Below are positions 36,411-46,110 of a stretch of DNA of 64,000 nt, piece after piece. A program made the translations under genes and the position numbers. The notes below the pieces were generated by a model. The model saw only the letters and a list, made by a program, of their open reading frames with translations. It did no database searches and was not told the DNA's origin. Positions within the stretch are counted from its first letter, which is position 1, and each line of letters begins with the position of its first letter. Source of the stretch: an uncultured Bacilli bacterium (GTDB lineage Bacteria > Bacillota_I > Bacilli_A > RF39 > UBA660); NCBI GenBank assembly GCA_934129885.1, contig CAKOWU010000005.1, positions 62,001 through 126,000 of the forward strand. The letters run 5' to 3'.

Positions 36411-38385
36411 AATCTAATTTACCCTGTTTATAAAGATTATAAATGTTTTTGTATTCTGTAGTATCCAAAGATGTAGAAGCAAATTCCTCAGCATCTTCTT
36501 TAGCCCGCACTAATATATTATAATCTCTTTTTATATCGGCAAGTTTAAACTGCATATCCCCACTTTGTCTTTCACCGAATAAATCTCCACTCCCTCTTAA
36601 TTTGAAATCTTCTTCACTAATTTTAAAACCATCATTTGTGCCCTCTAAAATTTTTAAACGCTTTGTTTCCCTGTCACTTATTAAAATACAATAAGAATCT
36701 AATGAGTTACGTCCCACTCTACCTCTTAGTTGATGTAGTGTTGAAAGGCCAAACATGTAACTATCAAATATTACTATCATAGTAGCATTTGGAACATCAA
36801 CACCTACTTCTATAACCGTAGTACTAATAAGGATTTGAATATCATTATTTTTAAATTTTTTCATTACCTCGTCTTTTTCTTTAGGTCTCATTTTACCGTG
36901 CAAAGTACCTATTGTCGCAACTTTACCAAAAGCTTTAGTCATTTTTTCCTCTAATGTTTTTATATCTTCAAGATTACTATCGTCACTTTCTAGTGCCAAA
37001 GGAGAAATTACATATATTTGATGTTTATTTTTAAGTTCATTAAGCATCATATAAAGAACCTCTGTTATATCCGAAGTACTCTTTATAAATGTCTTTACTG
37101 ACTTACGACCATTTGGCATAGTTCTTATATTTGATATATCCATATCTCCATAAATAGTAAGGGCATATGTTCTTGGTATTGGTGTAGCACTCATATATAA
37201 AATATCAGGCCTAAACCCCTTGTTATTTAAATTGCTTCTCTGGTTTACCCCAAAACGGTGTTGCTCATCGGTAACAACAAGCCCAAGATTTTTAAACTGT
37301 ACATTGTCCCCAAGTAAGGCATGAGTCCCAATTAAAATATCTATCTCTCCGCTTTGTACCTTAGATAAAATAACGTTTTTCTCTTTAGCCTTAGTTTGAC
37401 CAGTTAATAACACAATTTCTAAACCAGATAATATTTGCTTAATATTTTGAAAGTGTTGCTGGGCAAGAACTTCAGTTGGAGCCATTAAAGTTCCTTGATA
37501 ACCCGCAAGAAAATTCATATACAAAGATATAAATGATACAATTGTCTTACCACTTCCAACATCGCCTTGAATAAGTCTATTCATCTTTTTATCTGACTTT
37601 AAATCATCATATATATGATTAATACTTTTTTGCTGATCATCTGTCAAAGTAAATGATAAATTATTTATAAGATTAATCACTTTATCATACGGTATATCTT
37701 TTTTTACACCACCAGATTTTGCGGTACTTTTTAAAAGGTTAATTTTAAACATAAAGATAAACAACTCTTCATATTTTAATTTTTGAATTGACGCTTTTAA
37801 AAGTGATAAATCATTAGGAGCATGAATACAAGATATCGCCGTCATCTTGTCCGGAAAATTATATTTTTCGTTATATACTGCCGGAATATAATCTAAAACA
37901 CTACAATATGAAATAGTACTCATAATAAGTTTATTTATCTTTTTACTAGTTATTTTAAGATTAGTATGATATACAGGTTCCACTATAGTTCTTTCTAATT
38001 TACCTAATCTAATATCACTCGCAGTAATACTATTATCTTTTTGACTATACTTTCCAATTACGATAAGTTCTGTTCCAACAGATATACTAGATTTTAAAAA
38101 TGCTCTATTGAAAATAGTTACTTTAGAAACTAATAAACCAGTATTTATTCTCAAAGTCATTTTATTTAATTTTTTAGAAATATAATACACACTTGGAACA
38201 TTTTCACATATACCAGTTACAACAACATTTTCACCATCTATAAGTTCTTTAGATTTTTTAATTATATTATATCTATACGGATAATAACATATTAACTGTT
38301 CTGCGTCCTCTATCCTAAGACCAGCAAGAACTTTTATTGTATTCTCGCCAATGCCCTTTATTTGATTTAATTCCAACAAAATCAC
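36409..38385 (-). CDS. recG: ATP-dependent DNA helicase RecG
   Basis: RecG remodels stalled forks and Holliday junctions. The protein has 658 residues. An N-terminal wedge/OB part (VVTGICENVPSVYYI) precedes helicase motifs: GDVGSGKTIVSF (Walker A), TLMAPTEVLAQQH, IGTHALLGD, TDEQHRFGVNQR (DEQH box), MSATPIPRTYAL, and VGVDVPNATMIVI with HQLRGRVGRN. The C-terminal LRGSGDLFGERQSG is the RecG signature. It is followed by the convergent U32 gene. Confidence 0.96.
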   Translation of the reverse strand: MILLELNQIKGIGENTIKVLAGLRIEDAEQLICYYPYRYNIIKKSKELIDGENVVVTGICENVPSVYYISKKLNKMTLRINTGLLVSKVTIFNRAFLKSSISVGTELIVIGKYSQKDNSITASDIRLGKLERTIVEPVYHTNLKITSKKINKLIMSTISYCSVLDYIPAVYNEKYNFPDKMTAISCIHAPNDLSLLKASIQKLKYEELFIFMFKINLLKSTAKSGGVKKDIPYDKVINLINNLSFTLTDDQQKSINHIYDDLKSDKKMNRLIQGDVGSGKTIVSFISLYMNFLAGYQGTLMAPTEVLAQQHFQNIKQILSGLEIVLLTGQTKAKEKNVILSKVQSGEIDILIGTHALLGDNVQFKNLGLVVTDEQHRFGVNQRSNLNNKGFRPDILYMSATPIPRTYALTIYGDMDISNIRTMPNGRKSVKTFIKSTSDITEVLYMMLNELKNKHQIYVISPLALESDDSNLEDIKTLEEKMTKAFGKVATIGTLHGKMRPKEKDEVMKKFKNNDIQILISTTVIEVGVDVPNATMIVIFDSYMFGLSTLHQLRGRVGRNSLDSYCILISDRETKRLKILEGTNDGFKISEEDFKLRGSGDLFGERQSGDMQFKLADIKRDYNILVRAKEDAEEFASTSLDTTEYKNIYNLYKQGKLD

Positions 38386-38414
38386 CCTTTTTTAAATTTT
38401 TTTTCATTTTTTTC

Positions 38415-38442
38415 TTGACATATTTTTATTTTATGATAATAT
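38415..38442 (+). promoter_or_regulatory. Promoter of the candidate small RNA
   Basis: TTGACA (38415-38420), 16 bp, TAATAT (38437-38442) on the plus strand, in a gap where all flanking genes are on the minus strand. Confidence 0.6.
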
Positions 38443-38448
38443 ATTAAT

Positions 38449-38550
38449 CACCAATTCAATTTATATTGGATTGGCGCTAGTGTAAACTAGCCAGCCCCTT
38501 TTTATTCTTTTATTTGGATAGGGCCTTCAGGGGGTACCTATCCTTTTTTT
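38449..38550 (+). ncRNA. Candidate structured small RNA
   Basis: About 100 nt with its own promoter and terminator and no ORF. Three stems: CCAAT/ATTGG near the 5' end; GCTAGT, GTAA tetraloop, ACTAGC (38476-38491); and the terminator GGATAGG/CCTATCC (38516-38543) followed by seven T. CCCC at 38495-38498 could pair with GGGGG in the terminator loop (38530-38534), or stay free as a C-rich anti-Shine-Dalgarno segment. It does not match SRP, tmRNA or 6S by eye. Family unknown. Confidence 0.5.
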
Positions 38551-38604
38551 GTACTTATATTATATCATGGACAAAGAAAAAGAAACAAACTAATTGTTTC
38601 TTAT

Positions 38605-39258
38605 TTATTTATGCAGTATTTTCTTTAAGACTTTACCACCAGATTTTGGGATTCTATTAGAATTTACATCTTGCTTTGTTTCTGTTTCAGTAGTTGGCTC
38701 CTGCATCTCCTTTATTATTTCAATATTACTGGTATCTATTTTATAAACTCTGTTTTCATCTAAATTAACTTGGTTTATTAAACTGGCAAGGTAAGAGTCC
38801 ATATAAATAGTATTTGATTTTATCAAGAATATATCTGCCAAAAGTAAATTAAATTCATAAAAATCACTTAAATCATTTGGGTATCCAACGATATATAAAT
38901 TACTACAAAAAGCATTTGATGGAATCCCATACAAACCTTCTGAAAGATCCAAATACAAATTACAGTTATTCGCAACTATTCTAAGATCTTTTATACGAAG
39001 GTACTTATCAGTACCTTTTATGAAAAGGTTACTACCATAGAAGAAATATTTACCACCTACTGACGAATTAGAGAACTGCAAAAAATAATTATTACAATTT
39101 TTAAATTTAATAAATGGCGTATCTTTATATTCTCTGTTAAAATCCACAGTATAAGAGCCTTTAACATCATTTATATAATCTATTTTTTTTCTATCAAAAA
39201 AACTGCCTTTTATATGATACACACTTAAGTCATTGGTATCGTAAGCAATAGGTTGCAT
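38605..39258 (-). CDS. Unrecognised 217-residue protein
   Basis: The start MQPIAYDTNDLSVYHI follows a strong GGAGGG site. The protein is strand-rich, with many Asn, Tyr and Phe residues (FIKFKNCNNYFLQFSNSS, FYGSNLFIKGTDKYLRIK) and a short basic tail. No signal peptide, membrane helix or catalytic motif is seen. The pattern of alternating hydrophobic residues suggests a beta-helix or leucine-rich-like surface, but I cannot assign a family. The next 100 bp on each side contain no linked gene. Confidence 0.5.
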   Translation of the reverse strand: MQPIAYDTNDLSVYHIKGSFFDRKKIDYINDVKGSYTVDFNREYKDTPFIKFKNCNNYFLQFSNSSVGGKYFFYGSNLFIKGTDKYLRIKDLRIVANNCNLYLDLSEGLYGIPSNAFCSNLYIVGYPNDLSDFYEFNLLLADIFLIKSNTIYMDSYLASLINQVNLDENRVYKIDTSNIEIIKEMQEPTTETETKQDVNSNRIPKSGGKVLKKILHK

Positions 39259-39417
39259 ATAATCCCTCCATAACGGTTTATTATTATAGCACACAGCACA
39301 TAAACCATGCAACTAAGCATTAGTAGTTTTATACATTATATGCTTGTAGATTATACATATATGCGTAGCCAATATTTAGATATATAATTATAATAAAAAT
39401 AACCATATAATATACAG

Positions 39418-39816
39418 TTATCTTTGAATCATATTTAACAAATTTATTTTAAACATATCTTTTTCTGAATGTTCTTTTGAAACCATTACACCTTTATATG
39501 TTTTTAATTCTGATTGGTGGCCTTCGCTTAAAATACTTTCTGGAGTTAACGTTAATAAAACAATTGATTTTCTCTCTTCATTAATTTGATAATGCATTTC
39601 TACCTCACCATGCACCTTGGCAAACAAGGCATCAGTTGGCAATTTAATATGATACTCATCTCCAACTTTATCACCTAGAATATTTCCTTTTTTTAATTCT
39701 GGATAGTATTCAAAATAGAGTTTCTTAAAAGCGAGCATATTATATTTTTTAAGGGCACTTTCAAGTTTTCTAAATTCGTTCTCATTTCTGTATTCGAATA
39801 TGTATTTGTCCGCCAT
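39418..39816 (-). CDS. Unrecognised 132-residue protein
   Basis: The start MADKYIFEYRNENEF follows AGGAGG. The sequence is mixed alpha/beta: a charged helix (FRKLESALKKYNMLAFKKLY), then strands with EVEMHYQINEERKSIVLLTL, and a C-terminal DMFKINLLNMIQ. It is probably cytosolic. No family recognised, and the gene is isolated. Confidence 0.5.
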   Translation of the reverse strand: MADKYIFEYRNENEFRKLESALKKYNMLAFKKLYFEYYPELKKGNILGDKVGDEYHIKLPTDALFAKVHGEVEMHYQINEERKSIVLLTLTPESILSEGHQSELKTYKGVMVSKEHSEKDMFKINLLNMIQR

Positions 39817-39906
39817 CAAAATCCTCCTGACTATCTTCTACTATAGATATAGTATCACAAGGACATATCAAAGTCAAATATTTACGAAACAAAATTTGGA
39901 AAATTA

Positions 39907-39928
39907 GAAAAAAAACGCCTACTAGCGT
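39907..39928 (-). terminator. Terminator after the membrane-anchored gene
   Basis: On the minus strand ACGC, TAGTAG, GCGT followed by eight T, just after the stop at 39931. Confidence 0.7.
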
Positions 39929-39930
39929 AT

Positions 39931-40908
39931 TTATCTTTTATTTCCAGTCAAAGTATAGCCTTGATTTAGTAAATTTTCATCATTACAACTACTCCATTTA
40001 TAGTCAGTAATACCAAAAATATATTTTCTATCTTGATGTCTATAATATACAACGTTTTTATATAGTGGTTGTTCACTATATGTAGTTATTGTTTTAATGC
40101 ACATCGTTAGTGTATCATGAGCTCCAGCATTATCATAATTACTTGGACAAACATATACATATTTAACTTCACCATTTAAGGTTGTTCTAAGTTTGGTTGG
40201 ATAGCTTTTTTGAATTGTAGTGCCATTGGCAACTTTATCAGTACCAACCACCAATTTTTCTATTTTAGTTTCAACATTTCTAGTATTACTGCGGGATACG
40301 GCACTAGTGCTCCAGTTAGACCACGCACCATAACTTGAGTAATATCCCCCGTTATTTTTAACATATTCACATTCGTTTGTTTTGCTAGACGTGTTTGTAT
40401 TTGTTTCTTTTACTTCGGTAGTAGATGTTTCATTATTATCCGATTCAGTTAATTTTTTTTTTGAGTAAACTTCATTACCAGCGGCATCTATATAACTTAT
40501 AATATAGTTTTTACCGTCCTGGCACGATAGGTTTACTTTCATAGAGTAATCATTTTGATTTTTGGTAACTTCTACATATGATTTTGTTTTATTACATTTC
40601 TTACCATTTGAATCTGTAAATTCTATTAACAATTTTTTCTCTAGCATTTCTTCAAGAGTTATTTTATCACTAGCACCTTCTTTTTCAGGAAGTCTATCTC
40701 CACTATAGTATGAAAGTGCCGATGTTTTCATTGTATTTAAATTATTATTGAAAACTTGTTCTTTACTTGTACCAAGTTTTGAATTTATTAAGTTACTAAC
40801 ATAATTTTTGGTTGGGAATAACCAAACTATTAGAACAATTATTACAATAAATAATAATAATTTTAAAATAAAACCTTTAGATGAACTAGGTCTTCTTTCC
40901 TCATACAT
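39931..40908 (-). CDS. Membrane-anchored extracellular protein, partly pilin-like
   Basis: The protein has 325 residues. A single helix (FILKLLLFIVIIVLIVWLF) follows a short basic N-terminus. Then comes a segment resembling the pilin-like part of the 938-residue protein at 28094 (DKITLEEMLEKKLLIEF, SYVEVTKNQNDYSMKV). Next are a Thr/Ser-rich linker (SDNNETSTTEVKETNTNTSS) and a C-terminal domain with cysteines and aromatic residues (GGYYSSYGAWSNWSTS). It lacks the prepilin cleavage motif. Probably a surface protein of unknown role. Confidence 0.6.
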   Translation of the reverse strand: MYEERRPSSSKGFILKLLLFIVIIVLIVWLFPTKNYVSNLINSKLGTSKEQVFNNNLNTMKTSALSYYSGDRLPEKEGASDKITLEEMLEKKLLIEFTDSNGKKCNKTKSYVEVTKNQNDYSMKVNLSCQDGKNYIISYIDAAGNEVYSKKKLTESDNNETSTTEVKETNTNTSSKTNECEYVKNNGGYYSSYGAWSNWSTSAVSRSNTRNVETKIEKLVVGTDKVANGTTIQKSYPTKLRTTLNGEVKYVYVCPSNYDNAGAHDTLTMCIKTITTYSEQPLYKNVVYYRHQDRKYIFGITDYKWSSCNDENLLNQGYTLTGNKR

Positions 40909-41009
40909 ATCTATCCCCCCTTAATTAGCCATTATATTAGCACAACAACCTTTGTTTGTCAAATTATTTTTTTGAAATGACATTAAGTAAAAAGACATAT
41001 TTCTAGCAC

Positions 41010-41031
41010 AAAAAGATGACTAACCGTCACC
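41010..41031 (-). terminator. Terminator of the ppdK operon
   Basis: On the minus strand GGTGAC, GGTTA, GTCATC followed by TTTTT. It overlaps the stop codon of the Smr gene (41027). Confidence 0.75.
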
Positions 41032-41302
41032 CTTCTATTTTTATTCTTACAATAGTACAGCCATTGTTAAAGTAATCAGTCTTATACTCTAAAACTTTTT
41101 TATTTTTTTCTAAAGTATTACATACTTCTTTTCTTAAAATTCCTGTTCCAATACCATGCACTATAACAAATATTTCATTACCCATTTTATAATTATCATT
41201 TATAAAATCATTAGTAGCAACCCTCGCAGAATCCCTATCTAATCCGTGCAAGTCTATACTTGGATAACTATCCAAAAATACAATATCATTTAACTTCTTC
41301 AT
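41027..41302 (-). CDS. Stand-alone Smr-domain protein
   Basis: The protein has about 91 residues. The Smr fold is shown by SIDLHGLDRDSARVATNDF, then IFVIVHGIGTGILRKEV and CTIVRIKIEG. In MutS2 this domain is a nuclease or DNA/RNA-binding module; here it stands alone. It overlaps the end of the kinase gene by 17 nt, so it is translationally coupled. The stop is TGA. Confidence 0.8.
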   Translation of the reverse strand: MKKLNDIVFLDSYPSIDLHGLDRDSARVATNDFINDNYKMGNEIFVIVHGIGTGILRKEVCNTLEKNKKVLEYKTDYFNNGCTIVRIKIEG

Positions 41303-42188
41303 ACACTTCATTCATTTCTTCTAGCGTTGGAATCGATTTATATCCACCTACCCTAGTAACTGATAAAGACTTAGCAATGTTAGAAAATTTTAAAGCCTTT
41401 TCTAAATCAAAATTATTTATTAGAGAGTACGCAAAGGCTCCAAAAAATATATGGTCTGCCGCAACACTATCTATAACTTTAACTTTAATAGTTGGCATTA
41501 TTCTAATTTGATTATTATATGTATAAACGCACCCCTCTAGTAAATCTAAGTATATTATTATATTATTTTTAAATAAACTTACCATTTTATTATATATATC
41601 AATTAATGTTGTTTTATTTTCTTTATCATATTTAATTCCTGTTATTCTAGCAGCATCGTTTACGCTACATATAAAATAGTTAACGTGCTTAGCCAGTTCC
41701 AAAGCCTCTCCACTAAAATTTTGAAGACTCAAAATACTTACAGCATCTTTATAAGTTTTTAAAAGAGAATTACTTATAACCGTTTCATACCCATCTAGCA
41801 AAATATAATCAGGTTTAGCATCTGCGAAAAATTCTGTTAAAAGTTTAGTCCTTGGTATATAGTCAAATGATGTTCTTTTGCCATTTTCTCGATTAGAAAG
41901 TATTAAACTATGAGATGTTTCTATCGTATCTTTTTCTTCTAAATATCTATTACCAACTCTATTTAAAGATAATTCTTTTCTAATTATTTTTCCATATTCA
42001 TCATTACCTACTTGCCCTATTATTTCAACATTTTGGTTCCATCTACTTAATAATATGGCACTTATAGCAGCACTTCCACCAACACACTGTTCTTTTTCTT
42101 TATATCTATTTTTAGTATTTTCTAGTGGATATTTATCTATTTTATATGTAATGTCATATGAAACATGACCAACACTAAATACTTGCAT
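41286..42188 (-). CDS. PfkB-family carbohydrate/nucleoside kinase
   Basis: The protein has 300 residues. Family features are VGHVSYDITYKIDKYP, CVGGSAAISAILLSRW (the GG signature), and the C-terminal active-site loop DSVAADHIFFGAF. That loop is DTxGAGD in most members, so the catalytic aspartate is kept but the anion-hole glycines are changed. Substrate is unknown (ribokinase-like or pseudouridine kinase-like). It overlaps ppdK by 14 nt. TGA stop. Confidence 0.82.
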   Translation of the reverse strand: MQVFSVGHVSYDITYKIDKYPLENTKNRYKEKEQCVGGSAAISAILLSRWNQNVEIIGQVGNDEYGKIIRKELSLNRVGNRYLEEKDTIETSHSLILSNRENGKRTSFDYIPRTKLLTEFFADAKPDYILLDGYETVISNSLLKTYKDAVSILSLQNFSGEALELAKHVNYFICSVNDAARITGIKYDKENKTTLIDIYNKMVSLFKNNIIIYLDLLEGCVYTYNNQIRIMPTIKVKVIDSVAADHIFFGAFAYSLINNFDLEKALKFSNIAKSLSVTRVGGYKSIPTLEEMNEVYEEVK

Positions 42189-44811
42189 TATAACTCTCCT
42201 TTATCTTTGCTTGCGCAGCAGCTAGTATGGCAGTTGGCACTCTATATGGAGAAGTACTTACATAATTAAGTCCAATCTTATGACAAAATTCAATACTTTT
42301 AGGATCACCGCCATGTTCCCCACAAATACCAAGTTCTATATGAGGATTTACTTTTCTAGCAAGTCTTAAAGATACCATAATTAGTTTACCAACACCCTCA
42401 GTGTCAATAGTTTTAAAAGGATCTGTTTTAAATATCTTTTTATCATAATAATCATTTAAGAACGTTCCTGCATCATCACGTGAAAAACCATATGTCATTT
42501 GTGTTAAATCATTAGTACCATAACTAAAGAATTGTGCTGATTTAGCAAGTTCATCAGATATAATGGCGGCTCTTGGAACTTCTACCATAGTACCTATTTT
42601 ATAATCTACTTTTATGTTATATTCTCCCATAACCTCATTAGCAGTTTTAATAACAATATCTTCTAAATATGAATACTCTGCCGTATCACCAATAAGTGGT
42701 AACATTATTTCTGGATGTACACTATACCCTTCTTTTATAGTTAGTATAGCCGCAGTTATTATAGCTTTAGTTTGCATAACTGCAATTTCAGGATAAGTGA
42801 TAGCAAGTCTTGAGCCACGATGTCCCATCATTGGATTTAACTCTTTTAAATTATCAACTTTCTTCCTCATTTCTTCATCAGTTATCTTTAATGCTTTGGC
42901 AAGTGCTGACAACTCGTCCTTAGTTTTTGGTAAAAACTCATGTAATGGTGGATCCAAATAACGAATAGTAACAACCTTATTGTTCATTATTCTAAAAAGG
43001 TTAGCAAAATCATCTATTTGATATGGTAAAACTTTCGCTAAGGCTTTTTGCCTTTCTTCAGTAGTATCTGCAATTATCATTTCCCTTATTGCAAGAAGTT
43101 TTTTATCTTCAAAAAACATATGCTCTGTCCTACATAAACCTAAACCTTCAGCGCCTAAAGTAAGTGCCATTTTAGCATCTCTTGCTGTTTCAGCATTAGC
43201 CCTTACCTCTAATCTCTTAACCTTTTTGGCCCATGACATAAAAGTATCAAATTCAATACTAGTAGTCGCTGAAGATTTCTTAATTAAGCCTTCATAAACT
43301 TTTCCGGTAGTACCATCTAAAGAAATTATATCGCCTTCTTTGAAAATTCTATTTCCTACATACATTTCTTTTTTATTTTGGTTAATAGTTATTTCACTAG
43401 CACCTGATACACAGCACTTACCTAGTCCTCTAGCAACTACGGCTGCATGAGACGTCATTCCACCATGAACAGTTAATATTCCCTCACTGTTCATTAAACC
43501 TTCAATATCTTCAGCAGCAGTTTCTGTTCTAACAAGAATAGATTTAATACCATTTTTATTAGCATTTATAACATCTTCTTTAGTAAAATAAATAACACCA
43601 CTTGCCGCACCAGGAGAAGCCGCGATAGCCTTAGTTATTACATTCGCATTTTTTAAAGCATTCTCATCAAAAGTAGGATGAAGTAAGTCTCCTATTTTAT
43701 CAGGATCTACTTTCATTAAAGCTTCACGTTTAGTTAATATACCCTCATTTACCATATCAACCGCAATCTTTAAAGCCGCTTTTGTAGTTCTCTTACCATT
43801 TCTAGTTTGCAAAATAAACAATTTGTTATTTTCAACGGTAAATTCCATATCTTGCATATCTTTATAATGTTTTTCTAAAATTTTAGCAATGCCCTTTAAC
43901 TCTTTATATACATTAGGATAGTCTCTTTGCATCGCAATAATTTGTTTCGGAGTCCTAGCCCCTGATACAATATCCTCACCTTGAGCCTTTTCTAAGTATT
44001 CACCATATAATTCATTTTCACCACTCGCTGGATTTCTCGAGAATACAACACCAGTAGAAGATGTATCTGTAAGATTACCATAAACCATTTCTTGAACATT
44101 TACCGCAGTCCCTAGGCTATCACTAATACCATTCATTTTACGATAAACAGTAGCCCTTTCGGTATTCCATGAACGGAAAACAGCTTTAATAGCTTCCATA
44201 AGTTGAACTTTAGAATCTTCTGGAAATTCTTCACCAACAAGTTTTTTATATATTTTTTTAGATTCCATGGCAATCCCATACATATCTTCAGCAGAAAGTT
44301 CAATATCATTACTAACCTTTCTTTTATTTTTTACTTTTGCGACTAAATCCTCAAATTTATCTCTACCTTTACCTTTTACGACATCTGCGAACATCATTAT
44401 AAGTCTTCTATAAGAATCATATATAAAACGAATACTATCTTCATCTTTAGATAAACTTTTGGCAATTTTATCATTTAAACCTAAATTAAGAATAGTATCC
44501 ATCATACCAGGCATACTTATAGGTGCACCAGATCTAACTGACAAAAGTAATGGTTTTTCAGAAGAGCCTAATTTTTTAGAAGTTTGTTCTTCTAATTTTT
44601 TTAAGGCATTTAGTATTTCCTCTTCCCTTACTTTATCTAACTCTTCTCCAGATTCATAATAATTAATGCACGCTTCTGTTGTTATAGTAAAACCTCTTGG
44701 CACAGGAAGCCCCATATTAGTCATTTCCGCTAAATTAGCTCCTTTTCCACCAAGAAGGTTTCTCATATCTTTATTTCCTTCATTAAATAGGTATACATAC
44801 TTTTTCATCAT
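42175..44811 (-). CDS. ppdK: Pyruvate, phosphate dikinase
   Basis: It interconverts pyruvate and phosphoenolpyruvate with ATP/AMP and PPi. The protein has 878 residues. It has the N-terminal ATP-grasp (LLGGKGANLAEMTNMGLPVP), the phosphohistidine motif GGMTSHAAVVARG, the linker, and the C-terminal TIM barrel with EGLGLCRTEHMF, MLPLIGD and CGEHGGDP (active-site Cys). All parts are intact. With PFOR it suggests PPi-dependent glycolysis. It is the first gene of a three-gene operon. Confidence 0.96.
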   Translation of the reverse strand: MMKKYVYLFNEGNKDMRNLLGGKGANLAEMTNMGLPVPRGFTITTEACINYYESGEELDKVREEEILNALKKLEEQTSKKLGSSEKPLLLSVRSGAPISMPGMMDTILNLGLNDKIAKSLSKDEDSIRFIYDSYRRLIMMFADVVKGKGRDKFEDLVAKVKNKRKVSNDIELSAEDMYGIAMESKKIYKKLVGEEFPEDSKVQLMEAIKAVFRSWNTERATVYRKMNGISDSLGTAVNVQEMVYGNLTDTSSTGVVFSRNPASGENELYGEYLEKAQGEDIVSGARTPKQIIAMQRDYPNVYKELKGIAKILEKHYKDMQDMEFTVENNKLFILQTRNGKRTTKAALKIAVDMVNEGILTKREALMKVDPDKIGDLLHPTFDENALKNANVITKAIAASPGAASGVIYFTKEDVINANKNGIKSILVRTETAAEDIEGLMNSEGILTVHGGMTSHAAVVARGLGKCCVSGASEITINQNKKEMYVGNRIFKEGDIISLDGTTGKVYEGLIKKSSATTSIEFDTFMSWAKKVKRLEVRANAETARDAKMALTLGAEGLGLCRTEHMFFEDKKLLAIREMIIADTTEERQKALAKVLPYQIDDFANLFRIMNNKVVTIRYLDPPLHEFLPKTKDELSALAKALKITDEEMRKKVDNLKELNPMMGHRGSRLAITYPEIAVMQTKAIITAAILTIKEGYSVHPEIMLPLIGDTAEYSYLEDIVIKTANEVMGEYNIKVDYKIGTMVEVPRAAIISDELAKSAQFFSYGTNDLTQMTYGFSRDDAGTFLNDYYDKKIFKTDPFKTIDTEGVGKLIMVSLRLARKVNPHIELGICGEHGGDPKSIEFCHKIGLNYVSTSPYRVPTAILAAAQAKIKESYNASI

Positions 44812-44953
44812 ATCGCCTCTTTATTCTATATTGACATTATACCAAATTATTTAGCTATCTTCTATATTTATCTTAAGTTTTTTACTTATTATAAGTTTTT
44901 AAAGTAAACAAACACATTAAAATTACAATTTAATTTACTTAAAGTTTTACTTA

Positions 44954-45817
44954 TTAATGTTTCGCCCTAGGATGTGCATTTAAATATATATGTCTTAATC
45001 TTTCATTTGACACATGAGTATATATTTGTGTAGTAGATAAGTTTTCGTGTCCCAAAAGATCACCAACACTCTTTAAATCAGCTCCTCCATTTAACATATG
45101 TGTCGCATATGTATGCCTTAAAGTATGCGGACTTACATGTACATTTATACCACTTATTTTAGTATAATTTTGAACTATCATCCTAATTACTCTATCATTT
45201 AGATGCCCACCATGTTTATTTGCTAGGAGGTATTCGCTTGGTGTCAGTTTACTCCTCACAGTTCTTATATAGTCACCCATTAAACTTTCACATTTTGACC
45301 CATAATATGTATATCTTTCTTTATTACCTTTTCCATGAATTAAGATAGTTTTCTCATCACTATTTATATCTTTAAGTTTTATATTCACAAGCTCAGAAAC
45401 CCTAATACCTGATGAATAAAGAAGTTCCAAAATAAGAGCATCCCTTTTACCAATATCTGTTTTAGTGTTCGGTGCATTTAATAGTTTTTCTAAATTATCA
45501 TAATTAAGATAATTTGGCAATAACTTTTCTTTTTTAGGATTACTGATTACAATCATAGGATTACTTTTTATTATTCCTCTAAATGTTAGATATTTAAAAA
45601 AACTACGCAGTGAACTTATCTTTCTTAAAATAGTAGAATTTCCATATTTTTCATCAGACAAATGCTTTTGATATGCTCTTACAGAATCAACATCAGTCGC
45701 TAAAGTACCATGAAACTCGTAATAATCAAGCAAATCATTTTTATAGCTTCTTACAGTATGACCTGATAATCTTCTTTCAAATTCTAAATAATTTAAAAAA
45801 TCATTTATATATTTCAT
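44954..45817 (-). CDS. Tyrosine recombinase XerC/XerD-like
   Basis: The protein has 287 residues. SAM-like N-terminal core-binding domain (DFLNYLEFERRLSGHTVRSY) and a catalytic domain with LYSSGIRVSELVNIKL (Arg), HGKGNKERY (Lys), HVSPHTLRHTYATHML (His, Arg), LLGHENLSTTQIYTHVS (His, Tyr). All six catalytic positions are present. It is most likely the chromosome-dimer recombinase. Whether it is XerC or XerD cannot be told. It is monocistronic. Confidence 0.88.
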   Translation of the reverse strand: MKYINDFLNYLEFERRLSGHTVRSYKNDLLDYYEFHGTLATDVDSVRAYQKHLSDEKYGNSTILRKISSLRSFFKYLTFRGIIKSNPMIVISNPKKEKLLPNYLNYDNLEKLLNAPNTKTDIGKRDALILELLYSSGIRVSELVNIKLKDINSDEKTILIHGKGNKERYTYYGSKCESLMGDYIRTVRSKLTPSEYLLANKHGGHLNDRVIRMIVQNYTKISGINVHVSPHTLRHTYATHMLNGGADLKSVGDLLGHENLSTTQIYTHVSNERLRHIYLNAHPRAKH

Positions 45818-46110
45818 AGTATCACCACTATAATTTTAACACTAAATATAATTTTGGTAAAATCTGTGGGAACGTTAACACAAACTTAATATAACGTGCA
45901 TTAGTACGCATATCAACTATTTTCACCAAAATTTTAATAATTAATATTTAAACTCATAGAAGCTTTTCTTTACATAAATGCATTTAATACTTTAAGCTCC
46001 ACACAAAAAATACAGAAGTTTCTCATTTCTAAAACCTCCATATTTTATTTCATATCCTCTATATATAAATAAAGATATTATCTATAACAATTTCTATACT
46101 GACACTTACC
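45818..46110. other. Intergenic, nothing recognised
   Basis: The gap between the Xer gene and the HerA-like gene has no ORF or RNA. I looked for a dif-like site and found none I trust. Confidence 0.4.

Noticed and set aside
45840..46100. A dif site beside the Xer gene
   Set aside because: I compared with the Firmicutes dif core and saw no convincing 28-bp match.
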